The position numbers were made by a program, and so were the translations under genes. A stretch of DNA of 64,000 bases from Haloarcula taiwanensis (GTDB lineage: Archaea; Halobacteriota; Halobacteria; Halobacteriales; Haloarculaceae). The notes below the pieces were generated by a model. It had not been told where the DNA came from, did not search any database, and was given only the letters and a program-made list of their open reading frames with translations. Below, piece by piece: positions 8,522 to 16,576 of the stretch (the stretch's first letter is position 1; every line of letters starts with the position of its first letter). The stretch lies in the NCBI GenBank assembly GCA_002844335.1, contig CP019154.1, positions 2,108,001 to 2,172,000 on the forward strand. Direction: 5' to 3'.

Positions 8522-8800
8522 TTACTCCTCGTCTTCGGACAGTGCAGCCCGAATGGAGCGTCGAACGGTCTTGCCGCCGGGCGTCTCCGGCTTGTAGCTG
8601 CCGCCGGTGAATTTGTAATCACAGTACCCGCACTGCCAGATGCCCGTCCCCTGACGGTCGACGCGGTCCTCGCCGCAGTTCGGACAGGCGTGGTCCTCGT
8701 TCATCTCCGATTCAATCTCCGCGACGCGGCGTCGAGACACGCGACCGTAGCGAGCGCCGAAACGGCCCGAGCTACCGGTCTTTCCGCTCTTGCTAGCCAT
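8522..8800 (-). CDS. rpl37ae: Large ribosomal subunit protein eL43 (L37Ae)
   Basis: The 92-residue product starts [20 protein letters not shown], a basic rRNA-binding N-terminus. It has a zinc ribbon with C39, C42 (CPNCGED), C57 and C60 ([11 protein letters not shown]) and ends in an acidic tail typical of halophiles. The ATG at 8800 matches the family start, and the additional frame upstream is not part of the protein. It is the first gene of the rpl37ae-rpoP-pcc1 unit. Confidence 0.95.
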
Positions 8801-8905
8801 AGTGGTCTGTTGTCCGCCGAGCGGCCACATAAGGCCTTCGAGATGCGGTCCAGTCGGCCGACGGCCACAGGGATTAACACGCTCGGCCAGCAACGCCCGA
8901 CCGAC

Positions 8906-9130
8906 ATGGACGAGATACTCGACGTCGTCGACCTCGTCGCGGACTCCGGATTCGAGGGTATCGTCACGTGGCTCGTGCGAATCGTCGGGCTCGTCGCGCT
9001 GCTGGGCGGCCTCGGTCTGTGGCTGTTCACCGACATGGGACTGCTCGTCGTGCCGGCAGTGCTGTTACTCGTCGGTCTGGTCCTCCTCATTGCCCCCAGC
9101 GTCCTCCTGCTGGCCGCGGAGCTAGCCTAG
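8906..9130 (+). CDS. Small two-helix membrane protein
   Basis: The 74-residue product has a short acidic start ([18 protein letters not shown]) and two long hydrophobic helices (about 19-42 and 44-72) separated by DMG. The frame upstream of 8906 overlaps rpl37ae on the other strand and is not expected to be translated. It begins 105 bases upstream of and divergent to rpl37ae. The next gene starts 35 bases after its stop on the same strand. I do not recognise a named family. Confidence 0.65.
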   Translation: MDEILDVVDLVADSGFEGIVTWLVRIVGLVALLGGLGLWLFTDMGLLVVPAVLLLVGLVLLIAPSVLLLAAELA

Positions 9131-9165
9131 ACCACTCAAGAGGGAGGCGAGCAAACCATCGGTCG

Positions 9166-9807
9166 ATGGCAGCCAACGAACTCCGCAGTCGCATCCAGCG
9201 GGTCGCGCCAGCCACGAGCGGGCGGCTTACAGCATCGGAGTTCTTGCTCTCGGGTGCAGCGGCCGGGCTGGTCGGCTGGGGTGGTACGCAGGCGGTTGCG
9301 TGGTCGGACCACGCTACCGGCGCGCTGCTCGTCACGGTGCTGTGGGCCGTCCTGATCGGCGGCTTCGTCGGCCTGACCGTGCTTCACGCACCGGACTCCA
9401 TCCGCTTCTCCGACGCGATGTTCGCCTGGGGAGCAGTCAACAGCACTGCGATGGCGCTGACCGTCGCTGGCCTCTTCAGTGTCGTCCCCGGACAACTGGC
9501 GTTCTGGCACGCGTGGGTCGGTGCGACAGCCGTTGGCTACTGCTGGACCGGCGGCGTCCTCGAAGGAGCCGGACAGCCCGTGCGCGGCCGCGGGTACCTC
9601 GGTGCCGGCGTTGTCGGACTCGGTCTGTTGGCCATCGGGGCGGTCGCGTTCCCGCTTGTCTCCTCGGCCGGCTACCTGGCGCTCGCCGCGCTCCATGCGC
9701 TCCCGATGCTTCTCGACGTCCGAACGGCGTTACCGGCTGCTCACCGGACTAGTGTCGTCGGTGTCGCGGTGGCCGCAGTGCTTGTTGCGGGCGTCGTGGT
9801 GGCGTGA
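9166..9807 (+). CDS. Multi-pass membrane protein of unknown function
   Basis: The 213-residue protein begins MAANELRSRIQRVAPATSGR, a soluble head, followed by six or so membrane helices rich in Ala, Gly and Val. The ATG at 9166 was chosen because the 66 codons upstream of it in the same frame are an arginine-rich shadow of the preceding gene. No motif allows a function to be assigned. It is convergent with the DUF2103 gene. Confidence 0.62.
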   Translation: MAANELRSRIQRVAPATSGRLTASEFLLSGAAAGLVGWGGTQAVAWSDHATGALLVTVLWAVLIGGFVGLTVLHAPDSIRFSDAMFAWGAVNSTAMALTVAGLFSVVPGQLAFWHAWVGATAVGYCWTGGVLEGAGQPVRGRGYLGAGVVGLGLLAIGAVAFPLVSSAGYLALAALHALPMLLDVRTALPAAHRTSVVGVAVAAVLVAGVVVA

Positions 9808-9825
9808 CCACAGGTGCTGCGGGTA

Positions 9826-10554
9826 CTACTCCTGCAATTCGGCTTCTCTGAGTGCTTCGTTCAGGTCGGCCCGGACGTGTTCGCCGAGTTCACGGTCGCC
9901 GGCCGTCGTGACGACACGGTTCTCCTGAACGCTAGAGCCGTCGCGGATGAGCACCCGGACGTTGCCGTTGTCGTCGGCGCGGGTCGCCTTCGCCCGGACG
10001 CCCGTCGGCGAACTCGCGCCGCCGGCGTCGATGGGACCGGGGATGACCTTCTTGACGTGGGGGTGGCCGGCGACGGTCTGGATGACCCGCTGGCCCGACC
10101 GGCCGCCGATGAGCGTCGAGTGGCTCCCGCCGAGTTTCTCCGCCGGCGCGGCGTCGACCACCTCCAGCGCCGGTTCGCCCTGGCGGTCGATGACCCGCTG
10201 GACCGGGTCCTCGCCCTCGACGCGGAAGAACTCGTAGTGCAACTGCGGGCGGACGGCGGCGATGACGTCGCGGTCGCCCGTGACGTACACCTCCTCGGGC
10301 CGCTTGCGCCGGACTTCGTCCGCGACGAGGCCGGCGAAGTTCCGCAGTTCGACGACGACGGCCTCGTCGCTGCCCTCGCCCTCCGGCGTCGTCGTCACCG
10401 TCCGCTGGCCGACGACAGCCCCGTCAAGCAGCGCTGTCACCGTCGCCCGCTCGCGGTCGAGTTCGAGGACGGCGGCGTCCGTATTGGCAGTGTGACAGAC
10501 CAGGCAGTAATCGCCCGGTCGGTCGAGCGGCGTGGCACACTGCCGACAGTCCAT
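9826..10554 (-). CDS. DUF2103-type metal-binding protein
   Basis: The 242-residue protein starts with a zinc ribbon (C3, C6, C17, C20 in MDCRQCATPLDRPGDYCLVC). An alpha/beta core contains LRNFAGLVADEVRRKRPEEV, and a C-terminal domain contains the conserved SHSTLIGGRSGQRVIQTVAG, PHVKKVIPGPI and a positively charged strand. This agrees with the archaeal DUF2103 family (predicted metal-binding). A nucleic-acid-related role is plausible from the zinc ribbon but not shown. It lies 62 bases downstream of the pantoate kinase gene on the same strand. Confidence 0.78.
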   Translation of the reverse strand: MDCRQCATPLDRPGDYCLVCHTANTDAAVLELDRERATVTALLDGAVVGQRTVTTTPEGEGSDEAVVVELRNFAGLVADEVRRKRPEEVYVTGDRDVIAAVRPQLHYEFFRVEGEDPVQRVIDRQGEPALEVVDAAPAEKLGGSHSTLIGGRSGQRVIQTVAGHPHVKKVIPGPIDAGGASSPTGVRAKATRADDNGNVRVLIRDGSSVQENRVVTTAGDRELGEHVRADLNEALREAELQE

Positions 10555-10616
10555 AGCTGTGGCTACGGGTCCGCGCTGATAAGGGGGACGGTTCGGCAGT
10601 TTCCCGAGGCGCTGCG

Positions 10617-11453
10617 TCAGCCCTCGTCTTCGATGGTCGCCCCGGGCGGGTAGACCGTCGTAACGGTCGCGTCGTAGCCGGCGTCGGAGAGCCCGGTACC
10701 GAGCGCGAACACCGTCTCGCCGAGCATCGCCATGGCGGCGTCACCGCCGGCTTCGGCCACGTCGTCGATGACCGACTTGACCTCCGGCGTCAACAGGTCC
10801 GCCTCGCGGGAAAACTGCCGAGCGGCCTGCATGAACGCCGATAGTTTCGGCTCTTTGACGACGGTAGAGAGCGCGCGCTCGCCGGCAGCCGTCAGCGGCT
10901 CCGTGTCACCACCGACCACGTCCGCCGTCGATAGCTCGCCGAGCGTGAGATATTCGACGCGGCTGCGGGCCGGGATGGCGTCGAGGTAGTTGAACTGCGG
11001 CCCGCCGGGTTCGAGGCGAAGCGGCACGCCGCCCCGGGCCTGCGCGACAACGTCGCCGAGGCCCGAGCCGGACTGGACTTCCGCGCCGTGGGCGATGGTC
11101 ACCAGTTCGTTGTACGACAGGCCGTGGCCGAAGGCAGCGTTGGCCGCTAGCGCAGTGCCGAGCGCCAGTCCGCCAGAGACGCCGAAGCCGGACCCGAGCG
11201 GAAGCGGCGTTTCGGCGGTGACAGTCGCCGTTGTTCGCAGGGCGTCAAGCACTCGCTCGACAGCCTCCACCGCAATCGGCTCGCCGTTCAGCGTTATCTC
11301 GGTTTCAGCCTCGCGGCTGACAGTAACAGAAACGCCATCAGACAGGGTTAGCCCCCCGCCGCGAGAGCCGGTCTCGATCGGATCGTCGCCCCGGTCGACG
11401 GTAAAAAAGCCCGTGATGTGGCCGGGCACGAACGCGTGTGCTTCGTCGCTCAT
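10617..11453 (-). CDS. Pantoate kinase (GHMP family)
   Basis: The 278-residue GHMP-superfamily kinase has an N-terminal AFVPGHITGFFTV and the phosphate-binding Gly-rich loop PLPLGSGFGVSGGLALGTAL. The second conserved region is AEVQSGSGLGDVVAQARGG. This set is characteristic of archaeal pantoate kinase (PoK), which with phosphopantothenate synthetase replaces the bacterial PanC/PanK route to coenzyme A. The length is normal for the family. The gene is monocistronic or followed by the DUF2103 gene. Confidence 0.88.
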   Translation of the reverse strand: MSDEAHAFVPGHITGFFTVDRGDDPIETGSRGGGLTLSDGVSVTVSREAETEITLNGEPIAVEAVERVLDALRTTATVTAETPLPLGSGFGVSGGLALGTALAANAAFGHGLSYNELVTIAHGAEVQSGSGLGDVVAQARGGVPLRLEPGGPQFNYLDAIPARSRVEYLTLGELSTADVVGGDTEPLTAAGERALSTVVKEPKLSAFMQAARQFSREADLLTPEVKSVIDDVAEAGGDAAMAMLGETVFALGTGLSDAGYDATVTTVYPPGATIEDEG

Positions 11454-11588
11454 TGCCTCCCCGTGGGTTCCGGCGGCGTTAAGGGTTGGTGGTCGCCTCG
11501 TCTGCCCCGTCCGGACGTTCAGGCCAGCCGACAGGCAGTTCTCCGACCCGTAGTTTGATGTGCGTTTACGGCGGATGACTGTGCAAAC

Positions 11589-11891
11589 ATGCCGACGATA
11601 AGCGCGCGACTCCCGAGCGAAGAGAAAGCCGAACTGGACGATGTCGCCGAGTTGCTCTCCGAGGACCGGTCGACCACGATTCGAAAGGCCCTCCGGGAGG
11701 GACTGGAGACGCTCCGACTCCGCGTCGCTGTCGAGCAGTACCAGTCCGGCGACGTGTCGGCGGCCGAAGCCGCACAGCTTGCGGACCTCTCCATCGCGGA
11801 GTGGCTCGACGTGGCCCGCGAGCGGAACCTGACGACACAGCTCGAACTCTCCGATCTGGAACTCGATGCCGACACAGCCGCGGAGCTATGA
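11589..11891 (+). CDS. UPF0175-type antitoxin with ribbon-helix-helix start
   Basis: The 100-residue protein has an N-terminal segment like a ribbon-helix-helix domain (PTISARLPSEEKAELDDVAE, then STTIRKALREGL). A UPF0175-like C-terminal half follows (YQSGDVSAAEAAQLADLSIA then EWLDVARERNL). Such proteins serve as antitoxins or repressors of PIN-like partners. Its stop overlaps the next ATG as ATGA (11888-11891), the classic order and coupling of toxin-antitoxin pairs. Confidence 0.78.
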   Translation: MPTISARLPSEEKAELDDVAELLSEDRSTTIRKALREGLETLRLRVAVEQYQSGDVSAAEAAQLADLSIAEWLDVARERNLTTQLELSDLELDADTAAEL

Positions 11892-12397
11892 CTCGCATCT
11901 ACGTCGGGCCGACGTCGCTGTACTCGCTGGGGCAGGTTGGGGAGCTGTCGCTGCTTGACGCCTTTGACGGCGACATCGTCATCCCAGAGCCAGTCATCGG
12001 CGAGGTACAGGTCGAACCGACCGCGACGAACCTGACCGAATACCGCGAGAACGATATCGACACTGGCGTCGACGAGGACCACATCGACCAAGCCAGGTCT
12101 CTGCTCGGCGATTCCGAACTCGGAGCCGCTGTGACAGTGCTCGCTGGCGTGTTAGCTCACCGTACCAGCGACGACCGCTCCGCCGTGGCTGTCGTCTCTG
12201 AGGATCGCACCGTCCGCCGGATGGCGCAGGGCCTCGGCGCGGAAGTAACGAGCAGTTTCGGCGTCGTAGTCCGGGCCGCTATCGAGGACAAGTACCTCAA
12301 ACCGACCCAGGCAAAGCGAATCGTCAGGCGAATCGACCAGCACGGGATGCATTTGACTGGGGAGTTGCGGGAACGGGCCGTCGGCGAGGTCGCATAG
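11888..12397 (+). CDS. PIN-like nuclease toxin partner (DUF3368-like)
   Basis: The 169-residue product begins MTRIYVGPTSLYSLGQVGEL. A PIN-type first Asp would be expected here but the position is not a clear D (TRIYVGPTS), which is odd. It continues FDGDIVIPEPVIGEVQ (conserved Glu) and has a C-terminal VSEDRTVRRMAQGLGAEV segment like the D-x-x-x-R region of PIN proteins. It is translationally coupled to the UPF0175 gene, so a VapC-like ribonuclease toxin is the best guess. The missing first acidic residue leaves catalytic activity uncertain. Confidence 0.7.
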   Translation: MTRIYVGPTSLYSLGQVGELSLLDAFDGDIVIPEPVIGEVQVEPTATNLTEYRENDIDTGVDEDHIDQARSLLGDSELGAAVTVLAGVLAHRTSDDRSAVAVVSEDRTVRRMAQGLGAEVTSSFGVVVRAAIEDKYLKPTQAKRIVRRIDQHGMHLTGELRERAVGEVA

Positions 12398-12475
12398 CGC
12401 CAATTGAACACGCGCCGGCGTTAGCCCATCTGTGCTGGGGTAAGGGACTAATAAACACGGTCCGTACTCCTTGCC

Positions 12476-12844
12476 GTGTCAGAACAACCCGCGCCTCAGT
12501 TTCTCGTGGCCTCGGCCGCCGTCTGCGTGCTGGGCTGTCTCGTCGGAGCACTGCTCCCGGTTGTTGTCGGGTCATCAGCCGCGTTTACCGGCAGCGTGAC
12601 TTCGAGCGGGCTTCTCGGACTCGTTTTCACCGTCCGAAACCTCCAACTGCTCCGCGTGACCGGCGAGCCGAGTTTACCACCGGCTGTCCTGACGACGATT
12701 TTTGGCGGCTGGTTCATGCTCGCCCCGCTGTTGTACACGGATGTCGGCTTTCTCGCCACTGCGGGAACACAGCTCGCCGGAACGGTCATCTCGACGTTCG
12801 GACTGTACGTCACAGTCGCCGGCCTAGCCGACGGGCCAGCGTAG
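12476..12844 (+). CDS. Four-helix membrane protein
   Basis: The 122-residue product starts at a GTG (MSEQPAPQFL after decoding) and has four predicted membrane helices with short loops. The layout resembles SPW-like small membrane proteins, but the motif is not clear enough to name. TAATAAAC at about 12449-12456 is a TATA-like stretch about 24 bases upstream, supporting the GTG start and a leaderless mRNA. It is convergent with the next gene. Confidence 0.62.
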   Translation: MSEQPAPQFLVASAAVCVLGCLVGALLPVVVGSSAAFTGSVTSSGLLGLVFTVRNLQLLRVTGEPSLPPAVLTTIFGGWFMLAPLLYTDVGFLATAGTQLAGTVISTFGLYVTVAGLADGPA

Positions 12845-12857
12845 CTAGCCGCGACAA

Positions 12858-13160
12858 CTACTCGCCGGCCGCGGCGGCCAGTTCCGTGGTAACGGCATCG
12901 ACAGCGCTCTCGATATCTGGATATCGACCCGTTCCGACGTCTTTGCACCCCTGTTTTCTATCGACCCGGACCGCGCTGGCGTCGAAAAGCTCGGGTCGAA
13001 CGACGAGTTTGGCCGCGGCACAGACGCCGTCGTCGTCCGGAATCCGATACTCGACGATACCACCGTTGGCATCAGTCCGCTGCCACGGTTCCAGCGGGTC
13101 CGGCAGTGCAGCGACCAGTTCATCCGGGTCAGCGGCTGTCTCCGGTGACGGGTGGGACAT
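12858..13160 (-). CDS. Conserved haloarchaeal hypothetical protein
   Basis: The 100-residue soluble acidic protein begins MSHPSPETAADPDELVAALP. It has a central predicted beta region (WQRTDANGGIVEYRIPDDDG, then CAAAKLVVRPELFD) and a C-terminal helix. There are two Cys residues but no zinc pattern. I do not recognise a family. The acidic composition and third-position GC bias support a real gene. Confidence 0.55.
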   Translation of the reverse strand: MSHPSPETAADPDELVAALPDPLEPWQRTDANGGIVEYRIPDDDGVCAAAKLVVRPELFDASAVRVDRKQGCKDVGTGRYPDIESAVDAVTTELAAAAGE

Positions 13161-13430
13161 ACCGTAGTCAGGGCTGTGAGACGCAAACGTGTTACGCTGA
13201 CCCTCTCGGTGCTTTGTTCAGACACCGTCATGATGCCATGCTCTCAGGACTTCGTCTATCCCTGTGGTCCCGTGTCGTTCTACTGTCGGTGCGTTGGGCT
13301 GACTCTGCCCCCAGTTCGGACGTTTTACGCCGATATCGGACGATTCGGACCCTGAGCCTGCCGCGGTTTCGACACCTATGTTCGGAGCTAGATGCATGGG
13401 TTTAACACTCCGGCTCCCAACTCTGAAGGT

Positions 13431-13820
13431 ATGCAGGGTAATCTTCCGCCTGAAGCACAGGAGAAGCTCGAGGAACTGCAGGACCTTCAGCAGACAGCAC
13501 AGCAGGTCGCTGCACAGAAACAGCAGGCCGAGACAGAGCTCCAGGAGTCCCAGACGGCGCTCGACGAGCTCGACGACATCGACGAGGACGCGACCATGTA
13601 CCGCGAGGTCGGCGAACTCCTCGTGAAGACCGAGTTCGACGAGGCACAGGACGACCTCGAAGAGAAGGTTAACAGCCTCGAAGTCCGCGTGGAAACGCTC
13701 GAAAAGCAGGAAGAGCGTGTGCAAGAGCAGTTCGAAGACCTCCAGAGCGAGCTCCAGCAGATGCTCGGCGGCGCGGGCGGCGCGGGTCCGGCCGGCGGCC
13801 CCGGCGCTGGCGGCGCATAA
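13431..13820 (+). CDS. pfdB: Prefoldin subunit beta
   Basis: The 129-residue protein starts [20 protein letters not shown]. It has two long coiled-coil helices joined by a beta hairpin ([20 protein letters not shown]), the fold of prefoldin beta, and a Gly/Ala/Pro-rich tail. Prefoldin is a hexameric chaperone that hands unfolded chains to the thermosome. The ATG at 13431 is chosen because the upstream extension to 13392 is not part of the family. A TTTAAC box at 13401-13406 lies about 28 bases upstream. The rest of the 270-base gap before it shows nothing I can name. Confidence 0.92.
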   Translation: MQGNLPPEAQEKLEELQDLQQTAQQVAAQKQQAETELQESQTALDELDDIDEDATMYREVGELLVKTEFDEAQDDLEEKVNSLEVRVETLEKQEERVQEQFEDLQSELQQMLGGAGGAGPAGGPGAGGA

Positions 13821-13824
13821 GGCG

Positions 13825-14061
13825 ATGCCGACAGACGATGAGGTCGTCGAGACGGCCTCGGCCGCCGCCGAAGACGTTGTCTTCTCTCGGTACGACGTCG
13901 GCGCAGTCGAGGACCTCGACGTGACTGTCACCTTCGAAGACAGCGTGCTGGACGTCGACGTGTACGTCAACGCGCCCGACAGTCGTCAGGACGAGGCACA
14001 GGTCGCGGACGACGCCGCCCTCGCCGCCCGGGCTGCCGTCGACGACCTGTTCGAAGAATAG
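13825..14061 (+). CDS. DUF3194 family protein, prefoldin neighbour
   Basis: The 78-residue acidic protein (MPTDDEVVETASAAAEDVVF, then a strand region ending in VYVNAPDSR) matches DUF3194. Members of this family usually follow the prefoldin beta gene in archaea. It begins only four bases after the pfdB stop, so the two are co-transcribed. The function is unknown. The conserved position suggests a link with protein folding or the neighbouring information-processing genes. Confidence 0.82.
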   Translation: MPTDDEVVETASAAAEDVVFSRYDVGAVEDLDVTVTFEDSVLDVDVYVNAPDSRQDEAQVADDAALAARAAVDDLFEE

Positions 14062-14114
14062 GCACCCGCACCGGCGCGGGCAGTCACTCGGTGTTCTACC
14101 GACGCCGAGAACCG

Positions 14115-14441
14115 TCAGTCGTGGCCATCGAGGGCTGGGTCTCCGGTCCGGTCGCTCGCGAATCCGGTCCGAAACGCGATCCAGCCGAGCACTGAGACGA
14201 ACAGTATCGGCGGGAGAATCATGAACCCCCACAGCGGGTCCAGCCCCCAGCCGAGCAACAGGGCCAGGTCGAACAGCCCGATAGCGAGAAACGGCGAGAC
14301 AAACAGAAGGGCCCGCTTCCGGTTCATCTCGCCCGACGATTCTGACGCCGACGAGTCCTCGTCACCCGCAAGGAGGTCCGCTGTCGTGCGGTCACCAGTT
14401 CCGTCGTCGGCGTGGACGCTGGACTCGGCGGTGTCATCCAT
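14115..14441 (-). CDS. Two-helix membrane protein with acidic N-terminus
   Basis: The 108-residue protein has about 40 acidic, Ser/Asp-rich residues followed by two membrane helices (around ALLFVSPFLAIGLFDLALLL and the segment with FMILPPILFVSVLGWIAF). The ATG at 14441 is preferred to a GTG three codons upstream. It is convergent with the DUF3194 gene. I do not recognise a family. Confidence 0.6.
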   Translation of the reverse strand: MDDTAESSVHADDGTGDRTTADLLAGDEDSSASESSGEMNRKRALLFVSPFLAIGLFDLALLLGWGLDPLWGFMILPPILFVSVLGWIAFRTGFASDRTGDPALDGHD

Positions 14442-14543
14442 ACACACCACTCAGAGGTCAGCAAGCAAAAAAACCGCGCTTGGTCAGTCGTCGGTGGAGA
14501 GCCGGCGAGTCAGGGGGAGGTACGCGTCACTGTCGTCGTCAGT

Positions 14544-15011
14544 TCACTGGTCGCCGTCCGAATCCGTCTCGCCAGTCGGCTCCTCATCAGCGTCATCCGC
14601 GTCACCGCTTTCGTTCGCAGTCGCATCGCTCTCCTCACTGGGAGTCAAGTCGCTGATCTGTTCGCCCAGATTCCCTGTGAGTTCACCGGCCTGCTTCTGG
14701 TCGATGAGCGTGTGGATCTCGCTGACGAAGTCAGGGACCTGTTCGGGAAGAGCCGATGGCGGGCCGCGCTGGTCGGCTGCCTGGCCGGCGTCAGCGGGCG
14801 GGCCGCGTCGGTCAGCCGCCTCGGCAGCGCCGCCCGATTCGTTCTCGTTTGCGGTCGTTGTTTCGTTCGCTGCCTGCTCCGTCGCGGTGTTCGCCTCTGC
14901 GTTGTCCGCGTGGGCATCGGCCTGTGCACCTGCTGCGCCGGGCAGTGCCGCCGCCGAGCCCGTGATAACGAGCACGGCGAGTAGGCCGCCGGCAATCGTA
15001 GTGAGTTTCAT
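14544..15011 (-). CDS. Secreted, highly acidic low-complexity protein
   Basis: The 155-residue protein has a clear Sec signal peptide (MKLTTIAGGLLAVLVITGSA, with cleavage likely after AAALPGAAGAQA). The mature part is rich in Ala, Glu, Asp and Asn and contains a twofold motif R-R/Q-G-P-P (DRRGPPADAG and DQRGPPSALP). An amphipathic segment (LPEQVPDFVSEIHTLIDQKQ) follows, then a very acidic tail. No enzyme motif is seen. It may be a cell-surface or periplasmic matrix protein. A cluster of CCGAATT repeats lies upstream. Confidence 0.65.
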   Translation of the reverse strand: MKLTTIAGGLLAVLVITGSAAALPGAAGAQADAHADNAEANTATEQAANETTTANENESGGAAEAADRRGPPADAGQAADQRGPPSALPEQVPDFVSEIHTLIDQKQAGELTGNLGEQISDLTPSEESDATANESGDADDADEEPTGETDSDGDQ

Positions 15012-15084
15012 TGTGGTCGTTGCCTCCGCTTGGCTCTCTGGCCCAGTAGCATATGAAGGAGGGAAGCGGAAAACGCGGATTAAG

Positions 15085-15139
15085 CCGAATTTATCCGAAT
15101 TGGATTCTCTAACGTCCGTTTTAATTCGGTTTAATTCCG
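15085..15139 (-). promoter_or_regulatory. CCGAATT repeat cluster upstream of secreted-protein gene
   Basis: CCGAATT occurs at 15085-15091 and 15095-15101, and its reverse complement AATTCGG at 15123-15129. A near copy, AATTCCG, lies at 15133-15139. The cluster sits in an AT-rich stretch 75-130 bases before the ATG at 15011, in the 295-base gap to the bifunctional-nuclease gene. The spacing looks like a regulator-binding array. The bound factor is unknown. Confidence 0.4.
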
Positions 15140-15306
15140 ATTCGACGCCCGTTCACAGCTCAGTCACACTGTAGCCGGACTGCCGGATGAGATGGCTGGC
15201 ATGCGCGCCGTGCTGCCGGTCCAGACGGCGAGCGAATCGTACACGGAACAGCTCCTGAAACCACCGGCGGGGTAGCTTTTCATACCCGCGAGCCCAACAC
15301 TGGTCC

Positions 15307-15768
15307 ATGGAACACGATGCCACGGTCGAAGGGGTCGGCGTCGGCGTCAGCGAGGAGGGGGGCGGCACGCCGGTCGTGCTGCTCCGGGCGCGTGAGGAGA
15401 TCGTCCCAATCTTCGTCAGCAAGGACCAGGCCCAGTCGATGCAGCTGGCGATGGCCGGCGAGCCCTTCGAGCGCCCGCTCACCCACGATCTGCTGGTCGA
15501 GATGGTGACGGAATTCGGGGCTGCCATCGACCGCGTCCGTATCGACGACTTGGCCGACGGGACGTTCTACGGGAAAATCGACGCGGAGCAATACACCGAC
15601 GACCGGCGGAAGGACATGGTGTTCGACGCCCGCCCATCGGACGCTATCGCAATTTCCCTGCGAGTAGATTGCCCAGTCGTAGTAACCGATGACGTTATCG
15701 ACGAGGCCGGGCGACCGCCGGAGCAGTTCGATCAGGGCGGAAGCGACAGTGAGGATCTCGGCCTGTGA
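15307..15768 (+). CDS. Bifunctional nuclease (BFN/DUF151) domain protein
   Basis: The 153-residue protein matches the bifunctional nuclease domain: PVVLLRAREEIVPIFVS, the conserved QSMQLAMAGEPFERPLTHDL, VRIDDLADGTFYGKI, and FDARPSDAIAISLRVDCP. The DARPSDA(I/V)A(L/I) motif is diagnostic. The family is linked to DNase/RNase activity in plants, and its archaeal role is not known. The tail after TDDVIDEAG is an acidic halophilic extension. The gene stands alone. Confidence 0.88.
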   Translation: MEHDATVEGVGVGVSEEGGGTPVVLLRAREEIVPIFVSKDQAQSMQLAMAGEPFERPLTHDLLVEMVTEFGAAIDRVRIDDLADGTFYGKIDAEQYTDDRRKDMVFDARPSDAIAISLRVDCPVVVTDDVIDEAGRPPEQFDQGGSDSEDLGL

Positions 15769-15811
15769 GGACGCGAAACCTTTCTGCGCCTGTCCGTCCT
15801 AAAAATGCGTG

Positions 15812-16486
15812 ATGGGGTACGAATCGGTCATCTTCGACAACGACGGCGTGTTGCTGACGCTGACGGACATGGATGCACACTACGTCGGCGCGCGGCAGGC
15901 CTTCGAGGAACTGGGGGTGGTCTCGCCGTCGACAGCCCACGTCGAAGCGATGAGCATCGGCGTGACAGTTTCTGAACTCACTGACATCTGTACGGAGTAC
16001 GATATCGACCCCGAGCGGTTCTTCCGGGCTCGTGACGAGGCCCTGACCGCGGTGCAGCAGGCGCTTATCCGGGCCGGCGAGAAACAGCCCTACGCCGACG
16101 TAGCCGAGCTTGACCGACTTGACTGCCCGCTGGGTGTGGTTTCCTCGAACCAGCGCGAGACCGTCGCCTTCGCCTTCGAGCATTTCGATATCGGCCACTA
16201 TTTCGACACCGTCTGGGCGCGCGAGCCGACAGTCGAGAGCCTTCGGCGGAAGAAACCCCGGCCGTACTACATCGAGCGGGCGATGGCGGACCTCGATGTC
16301 AGTGACGCCCTGTTCGTCGGCGACAACGCATCCGACATCGAGGCGGCACACCGGGCCGGCATCGACTCGGCGTTCATCCGTCGACCCCACAGGGTCGACA
16401 CGCAATTCGACGTGACCCCAGACTACGATGTGTCCGGCCTCGAAGACGTAGTTCGAATCGCCGGTCGACGTAGCGGGAGCGACTGA
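15812..16486 (+). CDS. HAD-superfamily phosphatase
   Basis: The 224-residue HAD hydrolase has motif I FDNDGVL (nucleophile and acid/base Asp), motif II GVVSSNQRE, the motif III lysine in the RRKKPRP region, and motif IV FVGDNASDIEAAHRAGI. The cap is alpha-helical as in phosphoglycolate phosphatases. The ATG at 15812 is preferred over an adjacent GTG at 15809. The substrate is probably a small sugar or glycolate phosphate but is not shown by the sequence. Confidence 0.87.
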   Translation: MGYESVIFDNDGVLLTLTDMDAHYVGARQAFEELGVVSPSTAHVEAMSIGVTVSELTDICTEYDIDPERFFRARDEALTAVQQALIRAGEKQPYADVAELDRLDCPLGVVSSNQRETVAFAFEHFDIGHYFDTVWAREPTVESLRRKKPRPYYIERAMADLDVSDALFVGDNASDIEAAHRAGIDSAFIRRPHRVDTQFDVTPDYDVSGLEDVVRIAGRRSGSD

Positions 16487-16576
16487 GCCGTATCCGGACC
16501 CAACAGATACACAGTCGCCGCATTCTGGTACGTACACTGAAAGCAACCTTTCCCATGGCAAGTGCCGTGAAACGGT

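Noticed and set aside
13152..13355. 67-codon frame in the gap before prefoldin beta
   Set aside because: Basic, Cys-rich product with no halophilic signature, and it overlaps the start of the opposite gene.
14221..15174. 317-codon plus-strand frame
   Set aside because: Ser/Arg-rich shadow over two better genes on the minus strand, one with a clear signal peptide.
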